64,000 nucleotides of DNA from CAWKDG01 sp963848355 (GCA_963848355.1 CAWKDG010000001.1:744001-808000); one strand, 5' to 3'. Positions 53,576 to 62,692 are shown, counted from the stretch's first letter. Notes: generated by a model not told the origin, from the letters alone. Numbers and translations are program-made.

Positions 53576-54785
53576 TTATCGGTCGGCGCCGGATGCGCCC
53601 GGTGCCGGATCGTCGTGCGCGTGACGGGCCCACCGGTATGCGTCGGCGTGCCGGTCGGCGCACCGCTCCCACGTGTAGAGCGCGGCGCGGTCGAGTCCGC
53701 GCTGCCGGCGGGCCGCCACCGCGGCGCCGCCCGAGAGCTGGGCTTCCAGCGCCTCGGCCAGCTCGGCCGGCTGGTGCGGGGCGACGAGCAGCGCCGTGTC
53801 ACCGCTGACCTCCGCCATGGCCGAACCCGTCGTTGTCACGAGCGGGGCCCCGCACGCCAGCGCCTCGAGGGCCGGGAGTCCGAATCCCTCTTCGATCGAC
53901 GGATAAGCGGCGGCGGCGGCACCGCGCAAGAGGGCGGGGACGGCACGGTCGGGCACGTATCCCGTCCGGACCACACGGTCACGGTGGCGGGCCGATGCGA
54001 TCGACCTCTCGATGTCGGGAAGTCCCCACCCCGACCCGCCGACGAGGACGAGCGACAGAGCGGGGTCGGCCTCGGCGATCCGATCGAAGGCCGCCACCAG
54101 GTCGGGCACGGCCTTGCGGGGTTCGAGTGTCCCGACGAACACGATGTAGGGCGGGCGGACGCCGAGCCGGGCCCGGACCTCGTCGTCGGCTCCCGGTGAC
54201 GGTTCGTGGGGCCGGAATTCGCGCGTGGTCCACCCCGTGGGGGATGACGAACACCCGCCCCGCCGGACGGCACAGCGTCTCCAATCGTCCCGCCGTCGTG
54301 GCGCTCACACAGACGAGGGCGGCGGCGCGCCGGGCGGCCACGGCGATGGCGCGTCGGAACACCAGTACCTTGCTGCGCTCGTGCCACTCGGGATGGTCGA
54401 CGAAGGTGAGATCGTGGATCGTCACCACCTGGGGCAGGCGGGCCCTCTCCGGCATCGTGTAGTGGGGTCCGTGGTGGACCTCGGCGTCAGTGGCCTTCAC
54501 GAGAGCGGGCAGACGCGCCTGCTCCCACGCCAGTCGCAGGGGTCGCCGCGTCGGGGCCACCGCGCGGACCGAGGACGGTGTGCCCTGATCCCCCGCTGCC
54601 GGGGCCCGCTCCGAACGTGCGATCGCCCGCCAGCGGTGGGCGTCGCCCCGACGGGCCCACAGGCGCAGGACGATGTCGTCGCGACGGGCCAGAGCCTCGG
54701 CCAGGTGGATCGTGTAACGCCCGGCACCCACGGGATCGGCCGGAACGGCGCTCACGTCCAGGGAGAGGCGGACGACGTCGGTCAT
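53576..54785 (-). CDS. glycosyltransferase family 4, broken by a frameshift
   Basis: GT-B glycosyltransferase in two frames. N-terminal half from ATG 54785: LSLDVSAVPADPVGAGRYTIHLAEAL ... VVTIHDLTFVDHPEWHERS ... VFVIPHGVDHA. C-terminal half: YIVFVGTLEPRKAVPDLVAAFDR, SLVLVGGSGWG, YPSIEEGFGLPALEALACG (donor-sugar glutamates). The frames join at 54221-54229 after GVDHA; one base fewer gives DHREFRPHEPSPGADD. ATG overlaps the upstream gene's stop as ATGA. GT4 with nucleotide-sugar donor, likely GDP-mannose or GDP-rhamnose. Confidence 0.82.
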
Positions 54786-55889
54786 GCCAGCGACTGCCAC
54801 AAGGCCACGTGGGCGCGCGCCGACGCCACCCAGGTCAAGGTCTCCGCCCGCGCCACCCCCCGCGCCACCAGGTCGACGCGCAGGCGCTCGTCGGTCGCCG
54901 CTCTCACGAGACCATCGGCGATGTCGTCGATCTCCCGGGGGTCGACGACGAGCCCCGCCCCACCGAGACTGGGCATCGGGCTCGACACGACGGGGACGCC
55001 CAAGCGCATTGCCTCCACGGGGGGGAAGCCGAAGCCTTCGATCAACGGTACATAGCTGAGAAGACGCGCCCGTTCGTACAGGCCCGCCAGCACGGCGTCG
55101 TCGACCGGCCCCGTGGGGACGACGCCGACGATCGGCACCCGGTCCTCACCGAACGGGGGACGCTCCCCCCATCCGCCTGGACCCACGACCACGAGGGGCC
55201 ACGGCTCAGGAAGACGGGGCCGGGCGAGGCCGTAGGCCTCGACGAGCCGGCTGAGGTTCTTGCGAGGCTCGAGGGTTCCGACAGACAGAAGGAAGTCTCC
55301 GTCCACGCCCAGTCGTTCGAGCAGGGCCGACGTCGACGGACGGTCGGGGGCGGGAAGGTGATCGGAGCCATGGGGGATCACGACGACCGCCGCCGCCTCG
55401 GCACCGGCTGCGGCCACCTCACGCCCCACCTCCTCCGCTGGTACCACGAGCCGCGTGGCCCGTCGCCGGGCCCGATCGAAGGCCGCTTCGTGCCACCGCC
55501 GCCCGCGGCGTCGGGAACGTCCGGGGCACGTTGCGCCACGCCAGGTCGTGGATGGTCACGACCAGCGGTGCGTGCCGGGCCGGGGGAAAAGCCAGAGACA
55601 GCGCATGGACGACGTCGCTGTGGCCGGGCACGTCGATCACGCCGCCGTCCCAGGCCCGGGTCAGAACGGGACCGGGCAGGCGCGAGGAGATGACCTCGAA
55701 CCCGTAGACGGCCAGCGGATCGGGACCCGACGGCGGTCGGCTGGCGTGGAGGATCGGCTCGGGGACGTCCTCGCCGGCGGCGGTCATCTCGGCCAGCCCT
55801 TGCAACAGACCGGTGATGTAACGGCCGATGCCCCCGGGCACGGCCCGGCGCAGCTGCTCGACGACGAGAACGACGCGCCGCGCCGTCAT
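54782..55889 (-). CDS. glycosyltransferase family 4, broken by a frameshift
   Basis: GT4 in two frames. N-terminal half from ATG 55889: VVLVVEQLRRAVPGGIGRYITGLLQGL, HAPLVVTIHDLAWRNVPRTFP. C-terminal half: WHEAAFDRARRRATRLVVPA, AAVVVIPHGSDHL, DFLLSVGTLEPRKNLSRLVEAYG, YVPLIEGFGFPPVEAMRLGVP. The joint is at a GGG on the minus strand (55502-55504), where deleting one base restores PTPRRRWHEAAFD. ATG overlaps the stop of the gene before it (ATGA), and its own stop overlaps the next start (ATGA). Confidence 0.82.
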
Positions 55890-57055
55890 CGTGCCTCGGC
55901 CGCCGCTGTGTAGAGCGCGGCCAATCCGTCGCCGCACGACCTCCACGTGAAGAGCGCGGCGCGCGCCCGTCCCCGTGCGATCAGTTCGTCGGTGATGACC
56001 TTGTCTCCCAGGACGTCGGCCAAGGCGCCGGCGAGGGCGTCGATGTCACCGGGTGCGACGAGCAGGGCCCCGTCACCGGTCACTTCGGGGATGGCCCCCA
56101 CCGCCGTCGCCACCACGGGGACACCGACGGCCATGGCTTCGAGGGGCGGAAAGCCGAAGCCCTCGTAGACCGACGGGTAGGCCAGAACGGAAGCGCCGCC
56201 GAGAAGGTCACGGCGGTAGTCGTCATCGACGTAGCCGGGGCGGACGATCCGGTTCCTCCACGGCGAGGCCGCCACGGCGCGCTCCAGGGCGTCGTCGCCC
56301 CAGCCGTGGGCACCGGCCAGGACGAGCGCCACGTTGCCATGGTCCCCGGCCATCCGGTCGAAGGCGCGCACCAGTCCCGGGAGGTCCTTGCGGGGTTCGA
56401 CGGTGCCCAGCGCCAGGACGTAACGGTTCGTTCCCTCGGGCAGAGAGATGCGCGTCGACGGGGGCTGGGTCGACGACGACGACGACGGGAACGGCTCATG
56501 CCCCGGTATCCCGTGGTGCACGACCCGTACCCGATCGGGGTCAGCGGCGAACTCGGCCACGACCTCAGCGGCCACGAACCGCGAGGGCGTGTGCACCCAC
56601 GCGCCTTCGGCGATGGCGCGCCGGACGAGCGCCGGGAAGAGCAGCGTCGATGTATCGCAGAGGGCGGGAAAGCGCACGGCCGTGAGATCGTGGACGGTCA
56701 CCACCCGGGCGGCGCGCCGGGTCGGTGGCACCACGAAGTTCGTCCCGTGCACGACGTCGGCCGGACCGGTGAACCACTCGACGGGGGGAACGGCGAGCTG
56801 GGCCCAGATCCGGTGGAGGGGACGCGCCGGCATGGGCCGCTCGACCACCCGGACATCCGCGGGCACGAGCGGCCTCAGGAGGTGGCGACGCCGCCAGGTC
56901 ACGGCGAAGGCGGCCATGTCGAGACCGGGACGCTCCCCCAGGGCCTCGAGGGCTCCGCGACAGAACATCCCGACGCCCGTGCGCACCCCGAGGAGAGGCG
57001 TGGCATCGACGGCGACCGTGAGCCGGTCCCCTCCCTTCGGATCACCCAGCGACAC
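55886..57055 (-). CDS. glycosyltransferase family 4
   Basis: 389-residue GT4 enzyme. LTVAVDATPLLGVRTGVGMFCRG at the N-terminus (acceptor side), VVTVHDLTAVRFPAL, VVHHGIPGH, YVLALGTVEPRKDLPGLVRAFDR and YPSVYEGFGFPPLEAMAVGVP with the EX7E-type glutamates. GTG 57055 (VSLGDPKGGD) is the likely start: only about 60 bp separate it from divergent cofD; it starts the four-gene GT4/Rmd operon. Sugar and acceptor unknown. Confidence 0.85.
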   Translation of the reverse strand: MSLGDPKGGDRLTVAVDATPLLGVRTGVGMFCRGALEALGERPGLDMAAFAVTWRRRHLLRPLVPADVRVVERPMPARPLHRIWAQLAVPPVEWFTGPADVVHGTNFVVPPTRRAARVVTVHDLTAVRFPALCDTSTLLFPALVRRAIAEGAWVHTPSRFVAAEVVAEFAADPDRVRVVHHGIPGHEPFPSSSSSTQPPSTRISLPEGTNRYVLALGTVEPRKDLPGLVRAFDRMAGDHGNVALVLAGAHGWGDDALERAVAASPWRNRIVRPGYVDDDYRRDLLGGASVLAYPSVYEGFGFPPLEAMAVGVPVVATAVGAIPEVTGDGALLVAPGDIDALAGALADVLGDKVITDELIARGRARAALFTWRSCGDGLAALYTAAAEAR

Positions 57056-57118
57056 CCGGGGAGCCTTGCACACCGGGGCTCGGGCCTCGGTCCGACGGCG
57101 GACCGTTAGCCTGGCTCG

Positions 57119-58057
57119 ATGATCACCGCTCTCGCCGGAGGAGTGGGCGCCGCCCGCCTCTTGCGCGGCCTCGTCCGTGTCGTCGTCCCGGCCGAAGTCA
57201 CAGCCGTCGTGAACACGGGCGACGACACCATCCTGCACGGCCTCGCGATCTGTCCCGACCTGGACACGGTGACCTACACGCTGGCGCAGATGAACGACGA
57301 CGAGCGCGGCTGGGGACAGGCGGGCGAGACCTGGACGGTGATGGAGGCGCTCGAACGTCTCGGGGGCGAGACGTGGTTCCGTCTCGGTGACCGGGATCTG
57401 GCTACGCACCTCTACCGGACGCAACGTTTGGCCGAGGGTGCTCCGCTGTCGCTCGTCACCCAGGAGATCACTGTCGCCGTCGGTATCGGCGCCCGCCTGC
57501 TGCCCATGTCGGACGACCCCGTCCGCACCCGGGTCACACTGGCCGATGGTCCCGAGGTCGACTTCCAGGAGTACTTCGTCCGCCGTCAGCACGCCGTGGC
57601 CGTTGCCTCGGTCCGCTTCGAGGGTGCGACGCACGCCACGCCTGCTCCCGGTGTCCTCGATGCCGTCGCCGACGCCGATGTCGTGGTGATCTGCCCGTCG
57701 AACCCCGTCGTCTCGATCGGACCGCTGCTGGCCGTCCCCGGGATCGCCGACGGTCTGCGGCGGCGCCGGGCCCGGGTCGTGGCCGTGTCGCCCATCGTGG
57801 CCGGAGCCGCCCTCAAGGGCCCTGCCGACCGCTTGATGGCCGAGCTCGGAGAGGAGCCGTCGGTCGTGGGCGTGGCCCGGATGTATGCCGACGTGGCGGG
57901 GACGCTCGTGGTCGACGCGGCCGACGAGGCCCTGGCCGACGACGTCGAAGCGCTCGGCGTCCGGTGCATCGTGGCGCCCACGGTGATGACCACAGTGGAC
58001 GACGCCGAACGCTTGTCGGCTACCGTGCTCGACGCCGTCTCCGGGCTCTGGGCATGA
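57119..58057 (+). CDS. cofD: 2-phospho-L-lactate transferase (F420 biosynthesis)
   Basis: CofD/FbiA transfers the phospholactyl-type (or phosphoenolpyruvyl) group to the deazaflavin Fo. 312 residues with ITALAGGVGAARLLRGL at the N-terminus, VVNTGDDTILHGL, CPDLDTVTYTLA, GDRDLATHLYRTQRL, CPSNPVVSIGPLLAV and SPIVAGAALKGPADRL. ATG 57119. Overlaps cofE as ATGA, forming the fbiAB-like pair. Divergent from the GT4 operon; no cofC/fbiD or cofGH here. Confidence 0.96.
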   Translation: MITALAGGVGAARLLRGLVRVVVPAEVTAVVNTGDDTILHGLAICPDLDTVTYTLAQMNDDERGWGQAGETWTVMEALERLGGETWFRLGDRDLATHLYRTQRLAEGAPLSLVTQEITVAVGIGARLLPMSDDPVRTRVTLADGPEVDFQEYFVRRQHAVAVASVRFEGATHATPAPGVLDAVADADVVVICPSNPVVSIGPLLAVPGIADGLRRRRARVVAVSPIVAGAALKGPADRLMAELGEEPSVVGVARMYADVAGTLVVDAADEALADDVEALGVRCIVAPTVMTTVDDAERLSATVLDAVSGLWA

Positions 58058-58770
58058 CGGCGGCGCACGAACCCCGGACCGTGACTGTCGTGCCGGTGAC
58101 GGGGCTCGGTGAGATCCGACCGGGTGACGACCTGGCCCGACTCATCGCCCGTCACGCCGAGGTGACCGACGGGGACGTCGTCGTGGTGACGCAGAAGATC
58201 GTGTCCAAGGCCGAAGGTCGGCTGGTGGAGGTCGACCCCGACGACCCTGACGACCGTGTCCGCCTGGTGGAGAAGGAGGCGGTCCGTGTCCTTCGCCGGC
58301 GCGGCGACCTCCTCATCACCGAAACCCGTCACGGCTTCGTGTGTGCCAACTCCGGCGTCGACTTCTCCAACGTCGAGGCCGGCTGGGCGGCGTTACTGCC
58401 CGAGGATCCCGACCGGTCGGCACGTCGCATCCGTGACGGGCTCCGCGCCGCCTCCGGTGCCGAGGTGGGGGTCATCGTCTCAGACACCTTCGGGCGGACA
58501 TGGCGCCAGGGCGTCACCGATGTCGCCATCGGTTGTGCCGGGATCGCCGCTGTCGTCGATCTCCGCGGGAGCACCGACACGTTCGGTCGGGAGCTTCAGG
58601 CCACCGAGGTGTGCGTGGCCGACGAGATCGCCTCCGCCGCCGAGCTCGTCATGGGCAAAGCCTCGGGGATCCCGGTGGCCGTCGTCCGCGGTGTCGATCG
58701 GCAGTGGCTGCGGCGCGGCTCGGTGACCGACGAGATCGTCCGTCCCCCGGCCGAGGACCTCTTTCGCTGA
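58054..58770 (+). CDS. cofE: coenzyme F420-0:gamma-glutamyl ligase (stand-alone CofE)
   Basis: Adds glutamates to F420-0 with GTP. 238 residues: VTGLGEIRPGDDLARLI, VVVVTQKIVSKAEGRLVEVD, ETRHGFVCANSGVDFSN (metal/GTP site), SDTFGRTWRQGVTDVAIGCAG, ASAAELVMGKASGIP. The C-terminal FMN domain of mycobacterial FbiB, which reduces dehydro-F420-0, is absent, so that role is encoded elsewhere or not needed. ATG 58054 overlaps the cofD stop as ATGA. Confidence 0.95.
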   Translation: MTAAHEPRTVTVVPVTGLGEIRPGDDLARLIARHAEVTDGDVVVVTQKIVSKAEGRLVEVDPDDPDDRVRLVEKEAVRVLRRRGDLLITETRHGFVCANSGVDFSNVEAGWAALLPEDPDRSARRIRDGLRAASGAEVGVIVSDTFGRTWRQGVTDVAIGCAGIAAVVDLRGSTDTFGRELQATEVCVADEIASAAELVMGKASGIPVAVVRGVDRQWLRRGSVTDEIVRPPAEDLFR

Positions 58771-58813
58771 CGCCCGCCAGGGTCTGCCGAGACGCCCGGC
58801 CGGCCCGTCCGCG

Positions 58814-59767
58814 TCAGTCGGCGGTGCGACCGCGCACGTGGTCGAGGACGGACCGCACCCCGCTCGCCAGCTCGGTCCACGGCGTCCAGCCCAGATGGAT
58901 CCCGGCCCGCTCCGGATCGAGGGCGCTGCGTTGGAGTTCGCCCGGCCGGGCCGGGGCGTAGGTGGGAGGGGTGGTCGACCCCGCCACCTCCGACATCACC
59001 CGGGCCAGCTCGTTGACCGAGAGCTCGCGCCCCGTCCCCACGTTGAGCAGGAGACCGCCGCCCCGGGTGGCACCACGGACGAAGGCGTCGACCACGTCGT
59101 CGACGAAAAGGAAGTCCCGGGTCTGCTCCCCGTCGCCGAAGATGGTGACGGGCTCGCCGCGCAGGAGGCGGTCGGCGAAGATGGCGACCACTCCGGCTTC
59201 GCCGTGAGGGTCCTGACGGGGACCGTAGATGTTGGCCAGGGCCAGCGCGCAGAACTCCACGGAGTGGAGTTCTCGGTAGGCCACGAGATAGTCGATGGCC
59301 GACTTCTTGGACACGCCGTACGGGGAGAGGGGTCGGTGCGGGTGGGACTCCCGCACGGGAAGATCGGCGGGATCGGGCTCGCCGTACAGGGTTCCCCCAC
59401 TCGCCGCGAACACGATCCGGCACGAGTCGAGAGCGCGGGCGCCCTCGAGGACCCGCAGAGTCCCCAGGATGTTCACGTCGGCGTCGAAGACCGGACGCGC
59501 CACCGACACCCGCACATCGGCCTGTGCGGCCAGATGGAAGATGACCTCGGGTCGCCGTCGGGCGATCATCTCCACCAGCTCTCCGGACCGGACGTCGAGC
59601 TGATGGAACGTGAGCTCGTGGGCCTGGCCGGACCGGGCCGCCGCCAGATTGCCCAGCGACCCGCTCGACAGGTCGTCGACCACGTCGACGGCGTGCCCTT
59701 CGGCCAGGAGGCGGTCGACGAGGTTCGACCCGATGAAACCGGCTCCTCCGGTCACCATCGCCCTCAT
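58814..59767 (-). CDS. NAD-dependent epimerase, UDP-glucose 4-epimerase-like
   Basis: 317-residue extended SDR: VTGGAGFIGSNLVDRLLA, VDDLSSGSLGNLA, FHLAAQADVRVSV, ASGGTLYGE and YGVSKKSAIDY (Tyr/Lys), NIYGPRQDPHGEAGVVAIF. Fits GalE-like UDP-hexose epimerases of actinobacteria; epimerising UDP-glucose or a related sugar is expected. ATG 59767; alternative ATG 3 codons later. A tandem repeat containing copies of its start lies directly upstream. It follows the guanylyltransferase gene on the same strand. Confidence 0.9.
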   Translation of the reverse strand: MRAMVTGGAGFIGSNLVDRLLAEGHAVDVVDDLSSGSLGNLAAARSGQAHELTFHQLDVRSGELVEMIARRRPEVIFHLAAQADVRVSVARPVFDADVNILGTLRVLEGARALDSCRIVFAASGGTLYGEPDPADLPVRESHPHRPLSPYGVSKKSAIDYLVAYRELHSVEFCALALANIYGPRQDPHGEAGVVAIFADRLLRGEPVTIFGDGEQTRDFLFVDDVVDAFVRGATRGGGLLLNVGTGRELSVNELARVMSEVAGSTTPPTYAPARPGELQRSALDPERAGIHLGWTPWTELASGVRSVLDHVRGRTAD

Positions 59768-59855
59768 CGCGGCACCCTCATCGCGGCACCCTCATCGGGC
59801 ACCCTCATCGGCACCCTCATCGCGGCACCCTCATCACGTCACCCTCATGCCGGCA
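59761..59855 (-). repeat. tandem 12-14-bp repeat containing the epimerase start codon
   Basis: Seven units of CCCTCATCGCGGCA type on the plus strand, sized 14, 14, 13, 12, 14, 14 and 14 bp. Read on the minus strand each contains GATGAGGG; the lowest holds the epimerase ATG, the top ones overlap the guanylyltransferase stop. Full-length units make tiny ATG-AGG-GTG-CCG-CGA-TGA reading frames whose stop overlaps the next ATG. Confidence 0.9.
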
Positions 59856-60921
59856 CCCGGGCCTCGGTGAGTCGGACCCCACGACCGAGGACCTCGTCGT
59901 CACCCACCACCGTGAGCGCCGACACGACACAGTCCTCGGCCACGAAGGCGTTGCGGCCCAGGATCGAGCCGGTGACAGAAGCCCCGCCGTCGACGTGCAC
60001 ACCGGGGAGAAGGACCGAACCTTCGACCACCGCTCCCCTCTCGATGACGCTCCCGGCACCGACGACACTCGATTCCACGTGGGCCCCGGCGGCGACGACG
60101 GCACCCCTGCCGATCAGCGAACAGGGCCGGACGTCGCCGTCGACCGTGGGCGAGCCGAGCACCCAGACACCGTCGGCCAGGGAGGACGCCCCCGGGGCAG
60201 GAGGGCCAGGGCGGGTCCCGTCGAGGAGGTCGGCATGCGCCTGCAGGTAGGCCGCCGGCGTGCCGGCGTCGAGCCAGTAGGCGGCACTGGCCACGCCGTA
60301 GACACGACCCCCGGCGGCGAGGTCCGGAAACGTCTCACGCTCGATGGACACCGGGCGACCGTCGGGGATCCGCTCGAGGACGTCGGGCTCGAGGATGTAC
60401 GTCCCGGCGTTGATCAGGTTCGACGGCGCCTCCCCGGGTGTCGGCTTCTCGACGAAGGCCAGGACGCGGCCGTCATCGTCGGTGGAGACGACCCCGAAGC
60501 GCGAGGGGTCGTCGACGGCGGTGAGGTGGAGGGTGACCAGGGCCTCGTGCCGGCGGTGACAGTCCACCAGGGCGGTGACGTCGACGTCGGTCAGGACGTC
60601 GCCGTTGACGGCGACAAAGGTCTCATCGACCCCTCCGTAGAGGGCGGCGAAGCGGATGGCCCCCGCCGTGTCCAGAGGTTCGGGCTCGACGGCGTACGAC
60701 AGCCGGATGCCGGCCGCCACCGCGTCGGGATAGGCAGCAGCGAAGGCGTCGGGGCGGTACCCGAGAGAGAGGATTGCTTCGTCGACCCCGGCGCCGGCCA
60801 GGTGCACGAGCACCCGCTCGAGCAGCGGGACCTCGACCACGGGGAGCAGCTGCTTGGGCGTCGTGTACGTCAGGGGACGCAGCCGGGTCCCCTCGCCGCC
60901 CACCAGGACGACGGCTTTCAC
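59845..60921 (-). CDS. mannose-1-phosphate guanylyltransferase-like nucleotidyltransferase with left-handed beta-helix
   Basis: 358 residues. Catalytic domain: AVVLVGGEGTRLRPLTYTTPKQLLPV, VAVNGDVLTDVD (metal), FVEKPTPGEAPSNLINAGTY and DAGTPAAYLQAH. C-terminal hexapeptide-like repeats (VDGDVRPCSLIGRGAVVAAG...) form a left-handed beta-helix. This matches the GDP-mannose pyrophosphorylase-like genes next to cofD/wbbL in actinobacteria (compare Rv3264c). GTG 60921 overlaps the upstream stop by one base (TAGTG). It would use mannose-1-P from ManB. Confidence 0.9.
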   Translation of the reverse strand: MKAVVLVGGEGTRLRPLTYTTPKQLLPVVEVPLLERVLVHLAGAGVDEAILSLGYRPDAFAAAYPDAVAAGIRLSYAVEPEPLDTAGAIRFAALYGGVDETFVAVNGDVLTDVDVTALVDCHRRHEALVTLHLTAVDDPSRFGVVSTDDDGRVLAFVEKPTPGEAPSNLINAGTYILEPDVLERIPDGRPVSIERETFPDLAAGGRVYGVASAAYWLDAGTPAAYLQAHADLLDGTRPGPPAPGASSLADGVWVLGSPTVDGDVRPCSLIGRGAVVAAGAHVESSVVGAGSVIERGAVVEGSVLLPGVHVDGGASVTGSILGRNAFVAEDCVVSALTVVGDDEVLGRGVRLTEARVPA

Positions 60922-61739
60922 TAGCCGGACTGCCCGCCGCCGGCCGCCTTCGTGGTGGTCGTTGTGGGTGCCACGGTCGACGTGCTCGTCGGAGGCGCCG
61001 TCGTCGACGTGACGGGCGTCGTCGTCGTGGCCGTGAGAGGGAGCGTCGTCGTCGTGCTCCCGACCTGGGAGATGGCCTGCAGCATCGTCGTGATGGTGGT
61101 GGCGCTGGGCTTGGGGAGATTGCTGCCGGCGGGCACGAAGCCCACCGTGATCAACTGACCGTCGGCCAACTTGATGCTGGCGGGATCCGTCGTCGTGGTC
61201 GGGTTGTTCACCCCCGGCGCCTGCGCGCTGGGCCAGACCTTGATCTGCACCTGGCCCGTCTTGCCGGCGTCGGGTGTCTGCTGCGGGCACTTCTGGCCGT
61301 TCGTCCGTGCCTTCTCACCGGGGATCGTGAGTGACGTCGACGTGAGCCCGAACTTGGGGTAGTCGGTCACGAAGCGGCTGAGGGTGGCGTTGTTGCCGGC
61401 GTCGGCTGCTTTGGTGGGCTCGATCCGGATCACCCCGTCGCCGTCGGTGTGGATCCCCGGGTTGGCCGTCGAGTTGGGATTCGTGGGGAGATCCGGCTGC
61501 ACGTTCCCGCAGACGTCGATGGCGAAGGCCGCGTACCAGTGGGTGTTGTTCACCGTCGGCGGGGTCCCCACCGACGGGTTCTCCCGTTCGTAGCGGCTGT
61601 AGACGATCGAGACCACCCCGACCAGGACGATGAGAAAGAGCGTGCCGTACCACTTCACCGGCATCTGCCCGCGATAGCTCCGGCCGCCTCCGGTGGACGC
61701 CGCGCGCGCCACCCACTTGCCTGTATCTCTGCGTGCCAT
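60921..61739 (-). CDS. membrane-anchored extracytoplasmic protein, unknown function
   Basis: 272 residues: a basic lead (ARRDTGKWVARAAS), one membrane helix near 30-48 (LFLIVLVGVVSIVY), then a soluble domain with HWYAAFAIDVCGNVQPDL and GIHTDGDGVIRIEPTKA, a pattern seen in uncharacterised acidimicrobial and actinobacterial proteins; two Cys (C-G-N and KCPQQ) may pair. The last 50 residues are Thr/Ser/Pro-rich. Function unknown; upstream in the operon with GT2 enzymes suggests a role in wall or polysaccharide assembly. ATG 61739. Confidence 0.8.
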   Translation of the reverse strand: MARRDTGKWVARAASTGGGRSYRGQMPVKWYGTLFLIVLVGVVSIVYSRYERENPSVGTPPTVNNTHWYAAFAIDVCGNVQPDLPTNPNSTANPGIHTDGDGVIRIEPTKAADAGNNATLSRFVTDYPKFGLTSTSLTIPGEKARTNGQKCPQQTPDAGKTGQVQIKVWPSAQAPGVNNPTTTTDPASIKLADGQLITVGFVPAGSNLPKPSATTITTMLQAISQVGSTTTTLPLTATTTTPVTSTTAPPTSTSTVAPTTTTTKAAGGGQSG

Positions 61740-61754
61740 GATCGGCCTGAAACC

Positions 61755-62663
61755 CTAGTCGCCCCGGCGTGTCTTCCCGTGCAGGGTACCCAGGGCCTGC
61801 CTGGCACAGGCCACCGTGAAGCGGGCGGCCAGCACGAGGGCCACCAGGGGCAGCGCCAGCCGGTGCCATCCGTCCGACGAGCGCGATGCGAATCGGAAGG
61901 CCGAGCGGTGATGGGCGACGAGCATCCGGTAGGGGCGGTGGGCGGTGGAGATCCCCTGGAGGTGTGTGACGGCGGCGGCCGGGACGTAGGCCACCGACCA
62001 TCCCGCTCGGTGCGCCCGCCAGCACAGGTCGACATCCTCGAGGTACATGAAGTACGACTCGTCGAACCCGCCCAGCTCCTCGAGGGCACGGTGACGGGCC
62101 ATGAAGCAGGCCCCGGACACCCAGTCGACGGTCGCCGTCGTCTCCGGATCGAGATCGGCCATCCGATAACGGCGGGTGAAGCGGTTGCCGGGAGCGACGA
62201 GGCCGAGAAGCGCGTGGCCACCGGCCACGACGGTCGAGGGGAAACGGCGCGCCGACGGGTACCGCGTCCCGTCGACGTTCAAGATACGGGGTCCGGCGAT
62301 GGCGAGGGTCGGGTCGGCGGCGAAGGCAGCGCTCAAGGCGTCGAGGGCGCCCGGATGGACGGCGACGTCGGGGTTGGAGACGAGGACGAGCTCGGTGGCG
62401 GTGGAGGCCACACCACGGTTGGCACCGGCCCCGTAGCCGAGGTTGGCACCGGTACGCACGACGCGGACCGCCGGGTCGGCGTCGAGGCCGGCCAACGATC
62501 CGTCGCTCGACGCGTTGTCGACCACGATCAGTTCGGAGACGTTCTCGGTCCGCAACGACGCGGCGAAGGCGGCCAGCGCGTCACCGGCGTCGTGGTTCAC
62601 CACGACGACGGCCAGCTCCGGATGACGGGACCGAGGAGTGGGGTCCGTCGATGTGGCGGTCAC
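61755..62663 (-). CDS. glycosyltransferase family 2, rhamnosyltransferase WbbL-like
   Basis: 302 residues: LAVVVVNHDAGDALAAFAASL, LIVVDNASSDGS, GANLGYGAGANRGV, LVSNPDVAVHPGAL, DWVSGACFMARHRALEELGG and the conserved DESYFMYLEDVDLCWRAHRAGW, the hallmarks of dTDP-rhamnose-type GT2 (WbbL1/Rv3265c group). One hydrophobic helix near the C-terminus. GTG 62663. Probably links a rhamnose residue in a cell-wall linker or capsule. Located between the DPM-like GT2 and the unknown anchored protein. Confidence 0.9.
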   Translation of the reverse strand: MTATSTDPTPRSRHPELAVVVVNHDAGDALAAFAASLRTENVSELIVVDNASSDGSLAGLDADPAVRVVRTGANLGYGAGANRGVASTATELVLVSNPDVAVHPGALDALSAAFAADPTLAIAGPRILNVDGTRYPSARRFPSTVVAGGHALLGLVAPGNRFTRRYRMADLDPETTATVDWVSGACFMARHRALEELGGFDESYFMYLEDVDLCWRAHRAGWSVAYVPAAAVTHLQGISTAHRPYRMLVAHHRSAFRFASRSSDGWHRLALPLVALVLAARFTVACARQALGTLHGKTRRGD

Positions 62664-62692
62664 GGTGGCGGTCGGTTCCCGGGGCAGGGCGA

